The notes under the pieces: generated by a model | The model's database searches: none | What the model was told of the DNA's origin: nothing | Seen by the model: only the letters and a program-made list of their open reading frames with translations | Source: Prorocentrum cordatum | Taxonomy: Eukaryota; Sar; Dinophyceae; Prorocentrales; Prorocentraceae | Direction of reading: 5' to 3' | Length of the DNA stretch: 64,000 nucleotides | Assembly: GCA_963575745.1 (NCBI GenBank) | Contig: CAUYUJ010020566.1 | Coordinates: 64,001-128,000, forward strand | In this document: one piece after another, positions 62,201 through 64,000 of the stretch | Numbering within the stretch: the stretch's first letter is position 1 | Layout: the number at the start of each line of letters is the position of its first letter | Position numbers and translations under genes: made by a program

Positions 62201-62497
62201 CGGATCTCGCCTCTGTCGTGCCTGAAGCGGCTTGAGGAGCTGGACGTCAGCCAAAACAACCTGGCGTCCGTGGAGGCCGGTTGGCTGGCCGCCGCCAGCA
62301 TTCAGAGAGAAAGAAGCGACAACGACGACGACGGGGACAACGACGACGAGGACGACGACGACGTCGACGACGACAACAACGACGTCGACAGCTCCCACGG
62401 GGCCGCCTTGTTTTGTGGCCCGGAGGGAGCTTCGAAACCAACGGCGACGGTCGCGGCGCCGCGCCGCCGTAAGCTTCCAGCCGCCTTCGCGTCGTGA
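62201..62497 (+). CDS. Candidate LRR-coding terminal exon 6 with acidic tail
   Basis: GCGCCTCCAG ends at 62200 and the frame reads RISPLSCLKRLEELDVSQNN, then LASVEAGWL. LKRLEELDVSQNNL is an excellent leucine-rich-repeat core with the conserved asparagine. The same frame continues through an aspartate/asparagine-rich stretch (a GACGACGAC array, about 62310-62395) into APRRRKLPAAFAS and a TGA ending at 62497. Either this is a C-terminal exon with an acidic tail, or the LRR exon ends near GAGGCCG|GTTGGC (62279) and the rest is intron. LRR plus acidic tail is known from ANP32-like proteins, but one repeat is too little to claim that. Confidence 0.5.
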   Translation, partial: RISPLSCLKRLEELDVSQNNLASVEAGWLAAASIQRERSDNDDDGDNDDEDDDDVDDDNNDVDSSHGAALFCGPEGASKPTATVAAPRRRKLPAAFAS

Positions 62498-62539
62498 AAA
62501 TTCATGACAGGAAGTTTGTGACAATTGTCGTTCTTTGGA

Positions 62540-62875
62540 GGCCCTTCGGCGGGCTACTTTTCTCCATCCCATATCCCTGTATCTTCATGCCCTCCCCCCT
62601 TTGTCTCCTCCCCCCGTTTGTTCCTTCTTCCTCCCCATCACGTCCATCACCCATTATCTGCCTTACTCCTCCACCTTCTCTTGTGCCTTTCCTTCTTCTC
62701 TTCCTGTGTACGTGTGTCCGCCTCTCCCTTTCCATCCGTCCCCACCTTTCCCTCCGACCGTTTCCTCCCCCGTTGTTCGCCCATGTTCCCATCTGTTCTC
62801 ATGAATTTGCCTGTTCCTTCCCTCCTTTGTTGTCACTCCTCTTTCCTTGCTCTTAATCCCAGTCACTACGCCTTA
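62540..62875 (+). repeat. Pyrimidine-rich tract
   Basis: C/T-rich DNA with CCTCCCC and CTTCTTCC motifs and scattered purines. No gene on either strand. Confidence 0.75.
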
Positions 62876-63190
62876 CTCGTGAGGCTTAGCGATCCTCAGA
62901 GGAGGAACTGTGCGGCCTCCGTCTTCGTATGCATTGTTTGCCGCGTCCTTTCGCGTTGTTTGCGAATAGCTGTTTCTGGCTGTTCCTTTTTTCTCCCCCG
63001 CGTCTGTTGTGGGGGGCTCTTTGGGGCCTCCTATATGCTTCGGGGGTGGGCGGCCTTTGGGGGGCCTTTTCAAGACTCCGGTGCGCTTGTTGGTGCCCTC
63101 TGAGGGTTTCTTGGGCGTCTTGTTCGCATGGCGACAGTGCGACAATAATGCAACAGCCATGGGGGAATCATCTGTACTTGTTTCTTCAAG
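62876..63190. repeat. CTTGGGGC-like fragment and unassigned DNA
   Basis: GGCTCTTTGGGGCCTCC, GGCCTTTGGGGGGCC and GGTTTCTTGGGCGTCTTG at 63010-63125 show the CTTGGGGC texture. The rest is anonymous. Confidence 0.45.
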
Positions 63191-63194
63191 CAGC

Positions 63195-63368
63195 GATACA
63201 TCGGCGATGCATCGGCGACGCACCGGCGATGCATCAGCTACGTCGGCGATGCATCGGCGACGTCCGCGTGGAAAAAAGCGGGCTCCGCATCGAGCCGCAT
63301 CGGCGATGCATCGGCGATGCGGCGCGATCCTCCGACCCCATCTACTCCGACCCCATCTAGGAGGTCTA
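63195..63368 (-). repeat. Dispersed GCATCGGCGATGC-rich repeat, right copy (inverted)
   Basis: GCGATGCATCGGCGACG units, then GGCTCCGCATCGAGCCGCATC, GGCGCGATCCTCCGACCCC and TACTCCGACCCCATCTAGG. In reverse complement this is the order at 1878-2040. Confidence 0.75.
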
Positions 63369-63744
63369 GAATAATGGTGGTGAGTCCACTAAAAAATCGC
63401 CACTGCACCGACCTTGCAGACGTGCTGCAGCGGATTTATCGCGTGGATTGCGGTCAGCGCAAAGCCCCGAAACGGCGAGCGAAAAACGAAGCCCCCCCAC
63501 GGGGAATTGTGGACCGGAGGGTAGCGGGATAGGGGGTGGGTGACCGCCAAGCGTCTCAAATGCCTTTTCACCCCCAGCTGGCAGGGGTCGGCTGATCCCT
63601 CCGCCTCCTTCATCCCTCCTCCCTCCCCTTCCTCCTCCTTCCTCCTGTCATCCCTCGTTCCTCTTTCCGTCCGCCCGTCCCTCCCGTCACCCCATCCCTT
63701 TTTCCTCCTAACTAACTTCCCCTGTTGCATCCCCGGACGTGTCG
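63369..63744. other. Unassigned, partly pyrimidine-rich
   Basis: 63595-63720 is C/T-rich (CCTCCTTCCTCCTGTC). No gene was recognised. Confidence 0.5.
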
Positions 63745-64000
63745 AGGCTTGCAACAGATTCACCCATGGAGGGCGGTTTTCAAAATGTGGTTCTCGCCTT
63801 AGTGCCGCGCATTGTCACGTTAAATATCGTAACAAATTCATGGATTGAGGGGAGGTGGTTTTCAAAATGTGGTTCTCGCTTCAGCGCTGCGCAAATTTGT
63901 TTTAGTTTGCATCAGCTTTACAGATGAAGGGCGGGTGGTTTCCAAAAAGTTGGCTCGTGGTGGTGGTGTCTTTCAAAATATGGCTTTCGTATTTGCGCCG
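63745..64000 (+). repeat. R75 tandem block at the window edge
   Basis: Three to four units with GGAGGGCGGTTTTCAAAATG, TGGTTCTCGC(C/T)T and AG(T/C)GC(C/T)GCGC, spaced about 80 bp, in the same orientation as 45885. The block runs off the end of the window. Confidence 0.85.

Noticed and set aside
1-64000. tRNA, rRNA or bacterial operon signals
   Set aside because: No cloverleaf, rRNA core or ribosome-binding-site/operon pattern was recognised by eye. A dedicated search (tRNAscan, Infernal) was not possible.

Overview
The window looks like nuclear DNA from a large, repeat-rich eukaryotic genome, most likely a dinoflagellate or a similar GC-rich alga. No bacterial-style operon, rRNA or tRNA was recognised. 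The dinoflagellate reading rests on two non-LTR retrotransposon relics whose wording (a long coiled-coil ORF1, endonuclease segments with GDVNGH and LDLVLSD, RT segments with GTGPDG, SGAFDRV and FADD) I recall from dinoflagellate LINEs. Sparse coding sequence and what look like small exons beside long polypyrimidine tracts also fit. Placement is inference from memory; no search was run. Most long open frames here are by-products of GC-rich tandem repeats.

Layout. 0-7 kb: palindromic MITE-like elements, short dispersed repeats, purine/pyrimidine tracts and the first two LRR-coding segments (5.3 and 6.8 kb). 7-12 kb: an 89-bp satellite in old, degenerate form (7.1-7.8 kb, interrupted by a mariner-type MITE with TA duplication) and homogenised form (8.3-9.5 kb), then a 16-bp satellite with higher-order spacer blocks (9.5-11.7 kb). 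12.9-16.6 kb: a GT25-like glycosyltransferase coding block with one in-frame TAG, followed by decayed tandem copies. 16.8-22.8 kb: satellite relics, a second locus of the 16-bp and 89-bp satellites, and a 73-bp minisatellite. 24-30 kb: two more LRR-like segments, two structured MITEs and GGA arrays. 30-44 kb: modular satellites (about 102-bp and about 90-140-bp families) bracketing a minus-strand LINE relic (32.0-36.0 kb). 44-50 kb: pyrimidine-rich DNA, then a plus-strand LINE relic split by a later insertion. 51.4-53.9 kb: a large palindrome with about 1.2-kb arms. 54-64 kb: another foldback element, an LRR-like segment, one exon with clean AG/GTGAGT borders, a 51+6n-bp satellite, a pentamer tract, a 75-bp satellite, unassigned sequence, and an LRR segment with an acidic tail.

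The best-supported genes are the GT25-like block and its duplicates. The least expected signal is a set of plus-strand LRR-coding segments at 5.3, 6.8, 24.0, 28.0, 54.8 and 62.2 kb, most preceded by pyrimidine-rich sequence and an AG. They could be exons of one or more genes with very long introns, or scattered exon relics. The rest is mainly mobile and tandem-repeat DNA, and several repeat families recur in both orientations across the window.
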